The translations under genes and the position numbers were made by a program. Shown here piece by piece: positions 62,948-64,000 of a stretch of DNA of 64,000 bases. Each line of letters starts with the position of its first letter. The stretch's first letter is position 1. The notes below the pieces were generated by a model. That model ran no database searches, was not told the DNA's origin, and saw only the letters and a list, made by a program, of their open reading frames with translations. This DNA is from Tieghemiomyces parasiticus (lineage: Eukaryota > Kickxellomycota > Dimargaritomycetes > Dimargaritales > Dimargaritaceae), in contig JANBPT010000034.1 in assembly GCA_027575765.1 (NCBI GenBank), positions 1 through 64,000 of the forward strand, in the 5' to 3' direction.

Positions 62948-63667
62948 CTAGCTCGCCAGCTCGGGCTGGGCGTACGGCCGGGTGATGGCGAGCAACTTGG
63001 TGCGTTTCTCTTGGAGTTTCTCCAGTACGTGGGCCATACCGAGCCGGCTTCGTTTCGAGCTGTCGGCGAACCGGTTATGGCAAAAGGACTCAATCCGGGA
63101 AGTAAGCCCCCAGCCAAGGTTGGAAACGAACCGTACTTCTAATTTTACGCGGGTCCGGCCGGTACCAAGGCTGTCGGCGAGGACGGGGAGCTTATCGGCG
63201 GAATGAACAGTGGCGGCCAGGGCTGCCGAGGAAGCAGACCGGCCGAATCGCGCGGCGAACCGCCGCTGGTCGGCGGTCACAGCGGCCGGGACGATACCAC
63301 TGCTCTTGACTTCGTCTTCGTCAATAGGGGTGAATGTCTGGGTCTCCTCGATGACCATGACCCGCTTGTGGGAAATATTTTTGGAGGTACATACCATGGT
63401 GCGATCGCGCGGGTCGACTCGGGATTGTTCGAGAATGTAGGCCTCGTTGTTGCTCATAAAGGTCCGGGCCCACTTGGGTACGTTACCCCGCTTGAGGATC
63501 AGCCGGGTAGTATGCAAAACGCCAGTGTCCGGGTCAACGTACCGGTCAATCACATCGCTGGCCAGGACATGCGCTGCAAAGGGGTTTGGGTAACGCAACC
63601 AGAATGCCAGCGTCACCAAAGGGAAAGGGTGATCATAATCAAAAGTGTGTTGGTAGAACTTGACCAT
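62948..63667 (-). CDS. Ups1/PRELI-like mitochondrial lipid-transfer protein
   Basis: This single-exon gene encodes 239 residues from the ATG at 63667, which aligns with the start of yeast Ups1. The PRELI/MSF1 domain spans almost the whole chain. It shows FWLRYPNPFAAHVLASDVI at about 25-43, LHTTRLILKRGNVPKWAR, SRVDPRDRTM and NISHKRVMVIEE. The last block (WGLTSRIESFCHNRF, KRSRLGMAHVLEKLQEKR) matches the Ups1/PRELID1 C-terminal helix. Ups1 works with the partner Mdm35 in the intermembrane space and carries phosphatidic acid to the inner membrane for cardiolipin synthesis. The partner is not in this window. A Ser/Ala-rich insert at about 125-165 makes it longer than yeast Ups1 (175). Ups2/SLMO-type proteins are the near alternative. 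Confidence 0.92.
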   Translation of the reverse strand: MVKFYQHTFDYDHPFPLVTLAFWLRYPNPFAAHVLASDVIDRYVDPDTGVLHTTRLILKRGNVPKWARTFMSNNEAYILEQSRVDPRDRTMVCTSKNISHKRVMVIEETQTFTPIDEDEVKSSGIVPAAVTADQRRFAARFGRSASSAALAATVHSADKLPVLADSLGTGRTRVKLEVRFVSNLGWGLTSRIESFCHNRFADSSKRSRLGMAHVLEKLQEKRTKLLAITRPYAQPELAS

Positions 63668-64000
63668 ACTCAACAAGGAAATAAATGCGGCAATACGATG
63701 GGTAGTCGTTGGGAGCGAAAGGCTGAACAGGTGGAGTGGAGAAATATGTTGGAGACAAGGGGAGCGTGGAGGCAGGTAACATATGCGTAAGGGAGGCTGG
63801 TTGAAGAGGAAGTGGGTGGGGGATAGGCACAGCTATGCAGTGAGGCTAAATAATGTGGGAAGGTGATGTGGGTGGGTGGGTGGGAGTATCTCTACCATCC
63901 CGAAAACTATCCAGTAAACCTACCCAACCACATACAACTTTTTTCGGCCCGCGTAAAGAACATGTGCTTGGGGCGCAGCGCGCCAGCCGATACATGCCCA
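63668..64000. other. Promoter region of the Ups1-like gene
   Basis: This is the upstream side of the Ups1-like gene, cut by the end of the window. On the minus strand it is rich in C and T, like other leaders here. It carries the GGGT-type quadruplex motif at 63870-63884 on the plus strand. No other gene is visible. Confidence 0.5.
63870..63884 (+). repeat. GGGTGGGTGGGTGGG quadruplex motif upstream of the Ups1-like gene
   Basis: Four GGG runs with single-T loops form a canonical, very stable G-quadruplex motif. It lies 203 bases before the ATG and on the template strand of the Ups1-like gene. The same motif on the template strand precedes the Lds/UsgS-like gene. Confidence 0.9.

Overview
This window is nuclear DNA of a fungus. 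It carries 22 protein-coding genes that I can support, on both strands and without operons. Twenty spliceosomal introns can be placed from donor and acceptor sequences plus protein continuity. Nineteen are 136-273 bases long and one is 613. Donors are mostly GTAAGT-like and acceptors mostly CAG or TAG. The gene set is fungal: a GH81 beta-1,3-glucanase, a full-size PDR-type ABC transporter, a Ran1/Pat1-like kinase, an Lds/UsgS-like membrane protein and a Cep57/Ppc89-like spindle-pole protein. It also includes genes missing from Saccharomyces: ERH, a TIMMDC1-like complex I assembly factor and mARC-type MOSC proteins. Coding regions are rich in C and G at third codon positions, and spacers are long and look unconstrained. 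I infer an early-diverging, non-yeast fungus (for example a zoopagomycete), but the lineage is not proven by the sequence.

Layout, left half. ZNF277-like zinc-finger protein (+), tetraspanin (-), proteasome beta-7/Pre4 (+, 3 exons), a 3.7 kb gene-poor stretch, GH81 glucanase (+), centromeric histone CENP-A (+, 3 exons), TIMMDC1-like (-, 2 exons), LACTB2-like metallo-beta-lactamase nuclease (+, 2 exons), MCFD2-like EF-hand secretory protein (+, 2 exons), Lds/UsgS-like membrane protein (+), an unrecognised secreted protein (-), ERH (+, 2 exons) and the first MOSC gene (+, 4 exons).

Layout, right half. A 6.8 kb gene-poor stretch, then Ran1-like kinase (+), second MOSC gene (+, 4 exons), six-blade kelch protein (+, 3 exons), alpha/beta-hydrolase lipase (-, 3 exons), TAF13 (-, 2 exons) and TAF12 (+, 2 exons) as a divergent pair, a 2102-residue Cep57/Ppc89-like protein (+), the PDR ABC transporter (-), a 3.5 kb gene-poor stretch, and a Ups1/PRELI-like lipid-transfer protein (-).

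Most genes are unrelated housekeeping functions. Functional links worth noting are the two TFIID subunits that share one 490-base promoter region, two chromosome-segregation genes (CENP-A and the spindle-pole protein), and two mitochondrial genes (TIMMDC1-like and Ups1-like). The two MOSC paralogs have identical length and identical intron phases, so they arose by local duplication. The most unusual single feature is the CENP-A loop 1, about 11 residues longer than in canonical H3. I found no mobile element, CRISPR array, rRNA or convincing tRNA gene, and no clearly new multi-gene system.
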